The notes below the pieces were generated by a model. The model did no database searches and was not told the DNA's origin. It worked only from the letters and a program-made list of their open reading frames with translations. 57,434 bases of DNA from positions 1-57,434 of the forward strand of contig CAYHFW010000013.1 of assembly GCA_964355975.1 (NCBI GenBank). The letters are read 5' to 3'. Position 1 is the stretch's first letter; each line of letters opens with the position of its first letter. The position numbers and the translations under genes were made by a program. Below, in pieces: positions 16,683 through 25,490 of the stretch. Origin of the DNA: F1-60-MAGs104 sp964355975. GTDB lineage: Bacteria > Planctomycetota > Phycisphaerae > Phycisphaerales > SM1A02.

Positions 16683-16832
16683 ATGTCACCAAAGCCAGAG
16701 AATTCGTCGAAGAGCAAACCGAAGTCCGTAAAACTGACCGACGCAGAACTCGAGAAGGCAAGCGGAGGCGGCTCAAGCCGCGTCGCTCGCAACTCAACTG
16801 CAGCACGTCGCGCTCGGACGCCGAAGCGCTAA
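16683..16832 (+). CDS. Putative double-glycine leader precursor peptide (bacteriocin-like)
   Basis: The gene encodes 49 residues. Residues 1-30 form a leader: a Lys/Ser-rich start, then KLTDAELEKASGGG, which matches the double-glycine leader consensus (LSDEELEKVSGG) cut by C39 peptidases. After GG the predicted product is about 20 residues, from GSSRVARNST to the C-terminal TPKR, with six Arg, one Lys, no acidic residue and no Cys. That suggests an unmodified cationic peptide rather than a lanthipeptide or a disulfide-bonded one. It faces the C39-ABC/ABC/HlyD operon across a terminator. The leader call is strong for so short an ORF; antimicrobial activity is inference. A chance small ORF is unlikely given leader, ribosome site, terminator and neighbours together. 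Confidence 0.75.
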   Translation: MSPKPENSSKSKPKSVKLTDAELEKASGGGSSRVARNSTAARRARTPKR

Positions 16833-16882
16833 TTCAGCGTGTCTTCTTTCGACCACCTCTCGTCAAGGTGAGTGAATGCCTT

Positions 16883-16930
16883 GGAGTCAGCGATCGTTCT
16901 TGCTCCTGAACGGTCGCTGACTCCTTTTTT
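16883..16930 (+). terminator. Rho-independent terminator of the precursor gene
   Basis: GGAGTCAGCGATCGTTC (16883-16899) pairs with GAACGGTCGCTGACTCC (16908-16924) with one G-T type mismatch and an 8-nt loop, followed by six T and more T-rich sequence. It stands 50 bp after the precursor stop and is one of the strongest terminators in the window. It shows that the small gene has its own transcript. Confidence 0.88.
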
Positions 16931-16974
16931 GTTTCTCTATCTCTCGCAGGACGCTGAGATAGTCGGCGAAACGG

Positions 16975-16995
16975 GGACGCCACAATGAGGCGTCC
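16975..16995. terminator. Short hairpin between the convergent units
   Basis: GGACGCC (16975-16981) and GGCGTCC (16989-16995) form a perfect 7-bp stem with a 7-nt loop. No T-run follows on either strand, so termination is uncertain. It could help end the minus-strand ABC operon. Confidence 0.35.
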
Positions 16996-16999
16996 TGTC

Positions 17000-17068
17000 G
17001 GTTCGCACCAAATCCCGTTCTTTGGAAAGAACGCATCGTTAAGCGGGCCATTCCTTCCAAAGAACGGG
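17000..17068. repeat. Hairpin element, copy 1
   Basis: The 12-mer GGTTCGCACCAA (17000-17011) is followed after 2-3 bases by a perfect 14-bp hairpin: CCCGTTCTTTGGAA (17014-17027) with TTCCAAAGAACGGG (17055-17068), and a 27-nt loop. A second copy at 51299-51366 has the same arms and a loop matching at 23 of 27 positions, but its 12-mer is on the other side and inverted. It lies just past the stop of the ABC operon and might also act in termination. Confidence 0.75.
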
Positions 17069-17095
17069 GTATGCCACGACAATCTCAAAAGCCAG

Positions 17096-19780
17096 CTAGA
17101 TCGCGGTTTCGTCATTGAAGTCGACGAGTTGCCGTCGCGCCATCTCTTGAAACGGGCCTCCGACGGCGATCAGTTGCTCGAATGTGCCAACTTGCACGAT
17201 GCGCCCAAGTTCCATCACATAGATGCGATCGGCCGACCGAATCGTGCTCAGACGATGGGCAACCACGATGCGCGTGGTTTGCAATGATTCCAAACTTCGA
17301 ACGACCTGCGCTTGCGAGATCTCATCGAGTGCGCTGGTCGCTTCGTCGAAGATCAGAATGCGCGGTCGCGTCACGAGCGCGCGCGCGATCATGAGTTTTT
17401 GCACCTGACCACCCGAGAGCGTCTGATCGGTGACGTACGTGTGCAGCCCCATGGGCATCTTGCCCACTTCTTCGTCGAAACCCGACGCTTCGACCGAGGC
17501 CTCGGCATCCTTCACTGTGAAGAGCGTGCTTCCGATGATGTTGTCGAGGATGGATCCCGGCACAACGCGTGTGTTCTGAACGACTGCACCGATTTGGCGG
17601 CGAACCGACACGAGGTCGAGTCGCCCAAGCGCCTTGTCATCGAACAGCACTTCGCCTGCAGTGGGACGGCGCATGCCCAGAATCAATTGGATAAGCGTCG
17701 ACTTGCCACTGCCCGAACTGCCAACGATCGCAACGCTCTCTCCGGCGGCAATGTGCAACGAGACTCCACCGAGCACTTCATTGGCACTTCCCGGATACGC
17801 GAAGTGAACATCGTCAATATCAATCTTTCCGCCGAGCACTCCTGGTTGCTCGCGGTCGGCGGTGCGTTCGGTCGGCGCGTTCAAGATTGGCGCGATGCGC
17901 CGCAGCGTCGAACGCAACGACGAGAGGTCGCCAAGGTGCTCGCCAAACTCGAGCACTGAATAGAGCGCGGCAACGAACGCCGCGTTGAACATCAGGTATT
18001 CGGCAACGCGCTCAGTGGCTCCCGGGCCCATTTGGGCGACCCCGCCACTCGCATCAACTGGCAGAAAGGCGATCCAGAAAACCATGAGGCACACCATCGG
18101 AAAGCCCGTCGCGAATGCGTCGAAGAGCCGTTCAAGTGTGCGAATTCGCATCGTCGCCACGCGGGTCTCTCGAAAGGGACCCATCCAGCGCAGCGTTGCG
18201 TAGTGCTCGCTCGCGGCGCTTCGAATCGTGTCGATTCCGCCGATGAACTGCAATGCCATCGTCGTGAGGTGTCCTTGACCCTCAAGGATTGTGCTCGACA
18301 GACGTGAACGCAGCGCGCTGAGCACCACACTAAAGAGCACTGCAAGAACGAGCAGCGCACAGCCAATGAGCGCCGCGCTCGTGCTCACGTAGAGCATGAC
18401 AGCGACATACATCATTGAGAACGCCCCCGCCATGATCGCTGAGATTGCCGCTCCAGAAATCACTGTTTGCAAATCGCCGACCGAGAGAATGCGATCTGCG
18501 AGATCGCCGCTCGTGAATGAACGGAATGTCTGTGTCGGCATTCGCAAGCAGCGGTCGAGCACGCCGCTGAGCGCGCGACTCGCCATGCGCGACTCCGAGC
18601 GCAGGAGCAAGTTTGAGACCACAAACCCGCACGACGCCGCGGTGAGCGTGGTTGCGAACAACACACTCCCGAGGAAAAAGAGGCCCCATCCATTGTCACT
18701 TGGCAGGATGCGAGTCACGAGAACACCGGTTGCGATTGGAATCGCAAGATTCACGAGGCTCGCCAAACCGGAAATCAGAAATGCGTGCACGAAATCTCGC
18801 TCTGACCCGCGAACAACGAATCGCAAGAACTGCAAGATCGACGACTTGCTGGCTGAAAGTGTCGGGTGAAACTGCGACGCGTTCTTGGTCAATTGCGCTG
18901 CGAACGCCGCGTCGACTCTCACTGGACCAATCGTCGCTCCGCCAGAGTGCACGTACGCCATCATTCCAGAAGCGGTCGCAATGACGGCGACGGGGGCATG
19001 ATCTTCTTCGCGGAAGGCGAGCAGCGATCCCACGCCGCTGTGCCACCAACCAGGATCGAGAAAGACAGGGCGAATGCCGAGGCCGGCCACGTGCGCAAAG
19101 ATCTGCTCAGGCCGCCGTGTGTTGTCGCGCGGAATTCGAGTTGGAATCGTCGATGGGTCCGCCCCGATCTCGAGCGCAACTTGCGTGCATGCGCGCACGA
19201 TTGGCGGCAGCCGCGTGTCGGGCACGTGCGCGCGGCCGCGATTTGGTCGATCGACCAGCATCGACTGCAGTTCTTGTGGAAATGCAAGTCTCGAGGCGGC
19301 GACGCTGACGAGCCGGCGCAAGTGTCGCGCGAACGAAACTTCGATCGTCGCACTCCCTCGACTCGCAAGCGAAGTTGAGCCGTGCGTACACGCTGTCACG
19401 AGGCCAGCGCGCGATGGCGACGAGATGCCGCAGGCAGCGAGCCCCGCAGCGATCGCTGCGCAAAGCGCCTGCTCTGTTGGCGAGCCGGCCGTGACGCAAT
19501 CTCGTGCGCCAACTCGAAGGCGCAGAAGCTCAGCTTCATTGACTGGAACGGCCTCGATGCCAGGCGCGGGGCCCGCGAATGCGGCTCCAGGTGGAATCAC
19601 TCCGATGCGGTGGCGCCTTCCGCCTGCGCGCGGGCGCGCGAAGAGCACAACAGACCCGTGCGCCACAAGAAACAGATCGTCGGACGCGGCGAGATCGATG
19701 TGGCTTCGCCGGTCGAGATAGAACGACTCGGCTCCGAGATCGAGCGTTCGCTGCACGAGCGACTTCTGCTCGGCGCTCAT
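17096..19780 (-). CDS. NHLP-type peptide export ABC transporter, permease/ATPase subunit (ABC2 type)
   Basis: This 894-residue protein has an unusual ~300-residue N-terminal region without a C39 protease, containing a cyclic-nucleotide-binding-like segment (LFLVAHGSVVLFARP). It is followed by a six-helix exporter membrane domain (about 340-640) and an ABC ATPase (about 665-894). Walker A is GSSGSGKST, the signature LSGGQVQK, Walker B ILIFDEATSAL and the H-loop VVAHRLST. This layout and length match the second ABC subunit of NHLP/NHLM bacteriocin export systems (family TIGR03797 from memory). Its ATG overlaps the upstream C39-ABC gene by four bases. Expected location is the inner membrane, partnered with that subunit. 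Confidence 0.88.
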   Translation of the reverse strand: MSAEQKSLVQRTLDLGAESFYLDRRSHIDLAASDDLFLVAHGSVVLFARPRAGGRRHRIGVIPPGAAFAGPAPGIEAVPVNEAELLRLRVGARDCVTAGSPTEQALCAAIAAGLAACGISSPSRAGLVTACTHGSTSLASRGSATIEVSFARHLRRLVSVAASRLAFPQELQSMLVDRPNRGRAHVPDTRLPPIVRACTQVALEIGADPSTIPTRIPRDNTRRPEQIFAHVAGLGIRPVFLDPGWWHSGVGSLLAFREEDHAPVAVIATASGMMAYVHSGGATIGPVRVDAAFAAQLTKNASQFHPTLSASKSSILQFLRFVVRGSERDFVHAFLISGLASLVNLAIPIATGVLVTRILPSDNGWGLFFLGSVLFATTLTAASCGFVVSNLLLRSESRMASRALSGVLDRCLRMPTQTFRSFTSGDLADRILSVGDLQTVISGAAISAIMAGAFSMMYVAVMLYVSTSAALIGCALLVLAVLFSVVLSALRSRLSSTILEGQGHLTTMALQFIGGIDTIRSAASEHYATLRWMGPFRETRVATMRIRTLERLFDAFATGFPMVCLMVFWIAFLPVDASGGVAQMGPGATERVAEYLMFNAAFVAALYSVLEFGEHLGDLSSLRSTLRRIAPILNAPTERTADREQPGVLGGKIDIDDVHFAYPGSANEVLGGVSLHIAAGESVAIVGSSGSGKSTLIQLILGMRRPTAGEVLFDDKALGRLDLVSVRRQIGAVVQNTRVVPGSILDNIIGSTLFTVKDAEASVEASGFDEEVGKMPMGLHTYVTDQTLSGGQVQKLMIARALVTRPRILIFDEATSALDEISQAQVVRSLESLQTTRIVVAHRLSTIRSADRIYVMELGRIVQVGTFEQLIAVGGPFQEMARRQLVDFNDETAI

Positions 19781-21999
19781 GACTCCTCTCCCGCGATGAG
19801 GTCGCAGTAGATGCCATCGAGTGCAAGCAGCTGATCGTGCGTGCCGCGTTCAACGACTTCACCTTCGTCAAGAACGATGATCTCGTCTGAGTCGCGAATC
19901 GTGCTCAGGCGATGCGCGATGACGAGGCATGTCACTCCGCGGCGACGGAGTGCTTCATCGAGTGCGAGTTCAGTGACAGGATCGAGCGCGCTGGTCGCTT
20001 CATCCAAAATGAGCAGCGCAGGACGGCGGGACAACGCGCGCGCGATATCGAGTCTCTGCGCCTCGCCCCCAGAAAAATTGCCGCCGCCTTCAGCGACGGG
20101 CTGATCGAGCCCGCCGCGTGCGCTGATGAGTTCTGAGAGCTGCGCATCTTCGAGTGCTTCGACCATCCATCCATCCGGAATATCTGGATTCCACAGCGAA
20201 AGATTCTCGCGCACTGTTCCCTCGAAGAATGCAGGGCGCTGTGAGATCGCCGCAATGCTCGCCGCCCGCACATGGCGCGGGATGTGCCCAAGTGGTCGAC
20301 CGTCAATGAGCACTTCTCCTTCCCACGGTTCGAGCAATCCCGCCGCGATTCGCGCGATCGTGGACTTGCCCGATCCAGTTCCTCCTACGAGTGCGACCCG
20401 TCCGCCCGATGCGACCTTGAGCGAAAATCCGTTCAAGAGCGGGCGCTGCCCATGACCATATCCAAAGGTCACGTTGCGCAGCTCGAGATCACCATCGGCG
20501 TACTCGATCTCTTGGGCATCATCAACCTCGGGATCGATCGCGAGTTGATCAATCTCGTGACACATGACGTCATCGAGTCGCCCCAGATCAGCGCGCACTG
20601 TTTGAATCTCGCGAATCAACTCGGCGAGTTGTGTGACTGGCGTCATGAATCCCAGAAGCAGAATCTGAAGGCCAAGCAATGTTCCGATCGTCATCGAACC
20701 TTGCATGACTTGATATCCACCGAACGAGAGCACCAACACAGAGACGACGATCGCCTGAAACCACGATGGAAGAATGCTGATCGCATTCGAGAGCATGTTG
20801 GCGCGCTGACGCGCCGCCGTGACGCGCGCGGCGAAACCCATCGAACGACCGAAGAAGTCTGCCTCACGCCCTCCCGCCTTGAGCGACTCGAGGGTGAGCA
20901 ATCCTGCGATGATGGCTCCCTGCTTCATGCCCTCTTGCTGTTGAAGTGATTGCGCTTGATCGACGCGCGCGCGTGCGACTGCGAAGAGCAAACCGAGCGT
21001 GACGAGCACCGCAACGAGTGCAATGACTCCCATGGGAATATTGATCCACGCGATCGCTGCGAGAAATGCGAGCAGTGTCAGAATCTGCACGATTGCTGGA
21101 GCAAACTTGCTCGCGAGCAGTGCGGCAACCGCATCGTTGCTCTGCACGCGCTCGACGATGTCGCCCGGATAGCGCTGCGCGAAAAATGTTGTGGGAAGTC
21201 GAAAGATCTGCTGCAAGAATGCTGACGTGCGCTCGAGCGACAACTGCTGTTCGAGGCGAGCGAGCGTGAGTTGCTGTAAGAGCATCAACCCATTCTCAAG
21301 TATGAGCGCCGTGATCGCGCCAAGAAGAACCCACTTCATCCAATCTGTGCGCCCCTCAGCAAGCACGCTGTCGACATATCCAGCTGCAATTCCTGGAATC
21401 GCAACCATCGGAACTGCGAGCAGCATTCCTACAAACACGGTGAGCCAGATTGCTGTTTCGCCGCCGCGCAACCACGCCATCACGAGGCTCAGCGATGAGG
21501 GAGCGCTGCCAGTAGCGCGAAAAGTTTCGCTCGGCTGCATCTCGACCACGACGCCAGTGAACCCGCTGTCGAATTCTTCCGGCGATACGAGTCGGCGTCC
21601 TGTTGCGGGATCCATGATGCGATAGCCGCGCTTGCTCCATCCTTCGAGCACAACAAAGTGATTCCCTTCCCAATAGAGAATTGCGGGAAGTTTGACTTCG
21701 GCGAGTCCATCGATCTCGCACTTCGTGCCATCAACATCGAGACCGAAGTGACGCGCGGCGCGCGCAATGCGCATTGCATTGGCTCCATCGCGATCAACGC
21801 CCACTGCTTCGCGCACTTCTTCAAGTGGGCGATAGGCGCGGTAGTAGGACAAGACGCTCGCCAAACTCGCTGCGCCACACTCGGCAGCAACAACTTGCAT
21901 CGTCGTTGGAACCCGAACACAACGGGCTTTTCCAGGCGGAAACTCGATGAATTCCTCGACAGAATCTTCGTCGACTTGCTGCGACTCGTCGACGCTCAT
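19777..21999 (-). CDS. NHLP-type peptide export ABC transporter with C39 peptidase
   Basis: This 740-residue protein starts with a peptidase C39 domain (residues ~26-155) whose Gln35, Cys41 (AECGAAS), His114 (GNHFVVLEG) and Asp130 (MDPATGRR) form the expected oxyanion Gln and catalytic triad. Six membrane helices follow at about 165-460, then an ABC ATPase with Walker A GGTGSGKST, signature FSGGEAQR and Walker B LLILDEATSAL. Such proteins cut double-glycine leaders and export the product, which fits the LEKASGG leader encoded at 16683-16832. It overlaps both neighbours by four bases (ATGA), so the three exporter genes form one unit. Length matches family TIGR03796 (from memory). Confidence 0.92.
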   Translation of the reverse strand: MSVDESQQVDEDSVEEFIEFPPGKARCVRVPTTMQVVAAECGAASLASVLSYYRAYRPLEEVREAVGVDRDGANAMRIARAARHFGLDVDGTKCEIDGLAEVKLPAILYWEGNHFVVLEGWSKRGYRIMDPATGRRLVSPEEFDSGFTGVVVEMQPSETFRATGSAPSSLSLVMAWLRGGETAIWLTVFVGMLLAVPMVAIPGIAAGYVDSVLAEGRTDWMKWVLLGAITALILENGLMLLQQLTLARLEQQLSLERTSAFLQQIFRLPTTFFAQRYPGDIVERVQSNDAVAALLASKFAPAIVQILTLLAFLAAIAWINIPMGVIALVAVLVTLGLLFAVARARVDQAQSLQQQEGMKQGAIIAGLLTLESLKAGGREADFFGRSMGFAARVTAARQRANMLSNAISILPSWFQAIVVSVLVLSFGGYQVMQGSMTIGTLLGLQILLLGFMTPVTQLAELIREIQTVRADLGRLDDVMCHEIDQLAIDPEVDDAQEIEYADGDLELRNVTFGYGHGQRPLLNGFSLKVASGGRVALVGGTGSGKSTIARIAAGLLEPWEGEVLIDGRPLGHIPRHVRAASIAAISQRPAFFEGTVRENLSLWNPDIPDGWMVEALEDAQLSELISARGGLDQPVAEGGGNFSGGEAQRLDIARALSRRPALLILDEATSALDPVTELALDEALRRRGVTCLVIAHRLSTIRDSDEIIVLDEGEVVERGTHDQLLALDGIYCDLIAGEES

Positions 22000-22865
22000 G
22001 GCGACGGACCATCAACAGTTCCCATCCCAGGCAAGATGAGTGCGATGGGACGAATCTGGCCAACGATGATCTCAACGTCGCACGGAGTGCCGTCGGTCAC
22101 CGCGGCTCGCGCACCATTGGGCGTGGTCCACCGAAGCCCGCTGTGACCTTGGGCATCAGATTCGAATGCGACAACGAGCGTGGTGACAGCGCCAAAGCGT
22201 TCGCGAATCGATTCGACGACTGTTGGGCTTGGCAGGCGTCCGAACATTTGGTCGGGACCAGTGACGAACCCGTCGACCATCGCGACGCGCCCGAGAATCT
22301 GCGCATCGCCGAATGAGTCGCTGTGATTGAATGCCGCGCGGACGGGCATGCCCAGTTGAATGCGCTTGCTCTCAGCGAGCGGGACGAAGGCGATGCAGGT
22401 TGGATCGTTGTTGCCGGTCGCGATGATCGCGATGATCTGCCCTTTGGTGACGAAGTCCCAGTCTTCTGCTTCGATTGAAACGACTGTTCCATCCGCCGAG
22501 GCGAGCACCTCTGTTTTCTCGTGCATCGCCGAGGCGCTCGGCGCGATGATTGCGATGCAATCGCCAGCGCGCACGCGGTCGCCGTCACGCTTGCGAATCT
22601 CGTGAACGAGCCCTTCCATCGGAGCGTTCACGGTATCGAGCCGTTCGCCGCGCACAAACACTCCACTACCGACCACGGCGATGGGGATGCGTCCAAGAAA
22701 ACCCCACGCAACAACTGTGGCGAGGAGAAAAGCGAGCGACGCTGTGACAATCCACATCTGCGGCGAAATCAGCGGGCTCAGCGTATTGAGACGGTTGCGC
22801 CCCCCCATCGACTCGAGCGCTGTCTTTCGAAACAGGCTTGATTCACCTTCTTCGGCAGGAGTCAT
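21996..22865 (-). CDS. HlyD-family secretion adaptor of the NHLP-type exporter
   Basis: The protein of about 289 residues has one N-terminal membrane helix (MWIVTASLAFLLATVVAWGF, about residues 38-57), then a biotinyl/lipoyl-like hairpin (APMEGLVHEI...GDRVRAGDCIAIIAP) and a beta-barrel part with GMPVRAAFNHSD. This is the periplasmic adaptor plan, with only a short hairpin insert as in NHLM-type adaptors. The frame is open to 23111, but that part lies over apaG; the ATG at 22865 gives a normal start. It is first in the exporter operon and overlaps the C39-ABC gene by four bases. Confidence 0.85.
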   Translation of the reverse strand: MTPAEEGESSLFRKTALESMGGRNRLNTLSPLISPQMWIVTASLAFLLATVVAWGFLGRIPIAVVGSGVFVRGERLDTVNAPMEGLVHEIRKRDGDRVRAGDCIAIIAPSASAMHEKTEVLASADGTVVSIEAEDWDFVTKGQIIAIIATGNNDPTCIAFVPLAESKRIQLGMPVRAAFNHSDSFGDAQILGRVAMVDGFVTGPDQMFGRLPSPTVVESIRERFGAVTTLVVAFESDAQGHSGLRWTTPNGARAAVTDGTPCDVEIIVGQIRPIALILPGMGTVDGPSP

Positions 22866-22905
22866 GGATTGAAAGACTACCTCTGAATCTTGATCGCGGA
22901 AGCGT

Positions 22906-23310
22906 TCAGGTCGTTGGAACAGCGAAGTAGAACCGCGCAACGCGTGCGTTGAACGTGCTCTCGTCGGGTCGCGCAAAGACGAAGTGACCCTCCATCGTTC
23001 CCCATGCGGTCGGGAGCGGGCAATAGCTCGAGTATTCGAACGATTCTCCTGGCGCGAGGTCGGGATGCTGCCCAACCACACCAGGCCCTTCGACATCGTG
23101 ACGCGTTCCATCGGCGTCGACGATTTCCCAGAAGCGACTCGTCAGTTGTGCGGGCTGCGAGCCCTCGTTCGTCATGGTGATGTGATACGAAAAAATGAAT
23201 CGGCCACGCTCGATATCAGAGTGTGTCGCGACGAAACTCGGAACGACAACGACGCGGATTCCGTTGGTCACCGCTTCTGAACCGAGCGTTTTTGGAGCAG
23301 CAAGAGTCAT
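22906..23310 (-). CDS. apaG: ApaG domain protein
   Basis: This 134-residue single-domain protein has the ApaG immunoglobulin-like fold: VTNGIRVVVVPSFV, FSYHITMTNEGSQPAQLTSRFWEI, GVVGQHPDLAPGESFEYSSYCPL and GTMEGHFVF. The family binds pyrophosphate/nucleotide ligands and is linked to Ap4A and divalent cation homeostasis; its exact role is unsettled. It ends 40 bp upstream of the exporter adaptor on the same strand and could be cotranscribed, but ApaG is widespread and probably unrelated to export. Confidence 0.92.
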   Translation of the reverse strand: MTLAAPKTLGSEAVTNGIRVVVVPSFVATHSDIERGRFIFSYHITMTNEGSQPAQLTSRFWEIVDADGTRHDVEGPGVVGQHPDLAPGESFEYSSYCPLPTAWGTMEGHFVFARPDESTFNARVARFYFAVPTT

Positions 23311-23343
23311 CGCATGAGAGTAGGCATCCGCCGCGCGTTTCGC

Positions 23344-24342
23344 TCACTTGCGGTCAAGCAATATCTCGATGGGATGCCCCGCACGAACGAATCGCCATGC
23401 GATCACCTTTCTGCTCGACTGAAAACGATCGCACGAGGCGGTCACGAAGAGGTTGTTGCAATCTGGAAGGCGCACCGCGGTGGTGCATCCATCGGCATCC
23501 GTCTCGACCGACCATCCATTGGGATCGCGAGCGAGGCCGTCGAACTCTTTGCCGTACACCACCGTCGCATTCTTGATGGGCGCTCCCGTCGCTGCATTGA
23601 TCACCCGAAATGCCGCAGACTTGAACTCGGGAACACGCAGCGTGAGGTCAATCTGCGCACTTGCATCAGAGCAGTCGAGCGCACGCCGCTCGGTCTCACA
23701 CCCCTCGGCGCGCACATAGAGATAGTTGCGCAGTCCCCCATGCGCCGTGACTTCGGCGCACCCATCGGCGGTTGTCAACACGCACTGAATCGGGGGCAGT
23801 CCCCACTGCGCCTCGACGCCATCTTTGGGAAGAAAGAGTCCCGCGTGCGCGATCACTTCGACGCCCGCGAGGGGTAGCCCCTGCTCACTGCGCACGCAGA
23901 CGCGAATCGTTCGAGGAACCGTTGGCGTCAATCGCACTTCGATCGTTGCCTCGGCGGCGACACGCTCGAACTCGATGCAGTTCGTGGGAGAAACTTCGCA
24001 TGTCGTGAATTGCGGCGTGGTGACCTTCGCACAACCGCTCGGCTCTGGCACGATGGCCACTTGTGTGGGCACGTAACCGGGCCGCAAGATCGCCAGACTC
24101 GTGCCGCGTGCGTTGAGCACGAGCTTGACCTCGCCCTCGGCGTTGGTTTTCGGCGCGACGCCCGTGCTTGGAAAGAACGCGAAGAACCGCGCCCCATGCT
24201 GTCGCACATCAGCACCCTCGACTGGGGCACCCGTGGTCGCATCAACCGCGCGAACTTGGATCGGCTTGTGAACGCATCCGAAAGCTGTCGCAAGCAGCGC
24301 GACTCGCACTCCAGCAAAGATGCAGCGATCTCGAAAACGCAT
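23344..24342 (-). CDS. Lipoprotein with carboxypeptidase-regulatory-like domains
   Basis: This protein of about 332 residues has a lipoprotein signal (LLATAFGC near residue 23). Several Ig-like modules follow, marked by IQVRAVDATTGAPVEGADV near 30, IRVCVRSEQGLPLAGVEV near 150 and FRVINAATGAPIKNATV near 255. Such modules are structural or adhesive. Cysteines are frequent for a periplasmic protein. A TTG at 24360 would lengthen it by six codons; the ATG at 24342 is preferred. The specific function is unknown. Confidence 0.75.
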   Translation of the reverse strand: MRFRDRCIFAGVRVALLATAFGCVHKPIQVRAVDATTGAPVEGADVRQHGARFFAFFPSTGVAPKTNAEGEVKLVLNARGTSLAILRPGYVPTQVAIVPEPSGCAKVTTPQFTTCEVSPTNCIEFERVAAEATIEVRLTPTVPRTIRVCVRSEQGLPLAGVEVIAHAGLFLPKDGVEAQWGLPPIQCVLTTADGCAEVTAHGGLRNYLYVRAEGCETERRALDCSDASAQIDLTLRVPEFKSAAFRVINAATGAPIKNATVVYGKEFDGLARDPNGWSVETDADGCTTAVRLPDCNNLFVTASCDRFQSSRKVIAWRFVRAGHPIEILLDRK

Positions 24343-24398
24343 TGGTGAAGGGAGTGTCAAGCAACCGACTCTTCGCTACTATGAAAAGCCAGTCACTT

Positions 24399-24469
24399 TG
24401 GGGATTGGTGTAACGGTAGCACAACAGACTCTGACTCTGTTTGTCCTAGTTCGAATCTAGGATCCCCAA
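24399..24469 (+). tRNA. tRNA-Gln (anticodon CTG)
   Basis: The 71-nt sequence folds as a cloverleaf: acceptor TGGGGAT/ATCCCCA, D-arm GTGT..GCAC, anticodon stem ACAGA/TCTGT with loop CTCTGAC, and T-arm CCTAG TTCGAAT CTAGG. Anticodon CTG reads CAG glutamine. The acceptor starts with T1, paired to A72, as often in tRNA-Gln. CCA is not encoded. Confidence 0.95.
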
Positions 24470-24503
24470 TTCGATATCGCGCGGGATGTATGTTCACCCC
24501 ACC

Positions 24504-25424
24504 ATGCGCGTTGTCAGCCTCTTGCCATCGGCAACTGAGATTCTCTGCCGAATCGGGGGGGAGAGTTTGCTCGTTGGACGCAGTCACGAGTGCGATTGGC
24601 CCGCGAGCATTCTTGACCGCCCTGTGCTGACTGCGCAGCGCAGTCCATCACCGACTGGCGCGGGGGCGAGCGCAGCAATCGATCGTGCTGTGCGCGAATC
24701 TCTCGGCGAAGGTCGCTCGCTTTACACCCTCGACCTTGAACTGCTGCGCGAACTTCGACCCGATGTCATTCTCACGCAAGATCTCTGCGATGTCTGTTCG
24801 ATTGATCTCGCGACCGTGCGCGCATTCGCCGCGACGATGCATCCAACGCCTGTGATTGTGTCGCTCAATCCAACGACTATCTGGGATGTGCTCGACGACT
24901 GCCTCAAAGTCGGTGCCGCTGTTGGTCGCACTGATGGCGCCGAGCGCGCGATGGTTGCTCTGCGTGAGGGATGGTGGACCGCCGTGGACTTCGTCAATCC
25001 GTACATCGAGGGGCCAGAGGTTCTCTTTCTTGAGTGGATGGATCCACCTTTCTGCGCTGGTCACTGGACGCCACAACTCATTGTCGCCGCAGGAGCACGC
25101 CACTCGCTCAATAGTGCAGGTGCGAAGAGTCGGTGCGTGACGCCCCAAGAGATCTTGGCTGCGGCACCAGATCGCATCATCATCTGCCCCTGCGGATATG
25201 GCATTCCCGCCATCCGATCCGAATTGGCGGCAGTGCAAAATCAGCGGTGGTGGCCGCTGCTACCGGCCAATCTTGAGGGTTCTGGTCGTGTGATGCTCGT
25301 CGACGGAAACCAAATGTTCAACCGCCCAGGGCCACGTTTGGTCGATGCATTTCGCTGGCTCACAGGATGGATCAATGATCGTCCCGAATTGATGCCCTCT
25401 GGATTCCCTGCCGAATTGGCATAA
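24504..25424 (+). CDS. BtuF-like substrate-binding fold protein without signal peptide
   Basis: This protein of about 306 residues has the helical-backbone binding-protein fold of the cobalamin/siderophore family: VVSLLPSATEILCRIG at the start, LVGRSHECDWP, RPDVILTQDLCDVC near 90, VNPYIEGPEVLFLEWMDPPFCAGHW near 165 and the C-terminal RPGPRLVDAFRWL. No signal peptide or lipobox precedes the fold, which is a known cytoplasm-predicted subgroup of uncertain function. No ABC permease or ATPase lies nearby. The ATG at 24504 is preferred over one at 24486. Confidence 0.82.
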   Translation: MRVVSLLPSATEILCRIGGESLLVGRSHECDWPASILDRPVLTAQRSPSPTGAGASAAIDRAVRESLGEGRSLYTLDLELLRELRPDVILTQDLCDVCSIDLATVRAFAATMHPTPVIVSLNPTTIWDVLDDCLKVGAAVGRTDGAERAMVALREGWWTAVDFVNPYIEGPEVLFLEWMDPPFCAGHWTPQLIVAAGARHSLNSAGAKSRCVTPQEILAAAPDRIIICPCGYGIPAIRSELAAVQNQRWWPLLPANLEGSGRVMLVDGNQMFNRPGPRLVDAFRWLTGWINDRPELMPSGFPAELA

Positions 25425-25490
25425 GTCTCGCCGACGCAAACGCGCTGCGATCGCGCGGCTATGGCACGGTGATTGCTCTGGAAAGCAACT

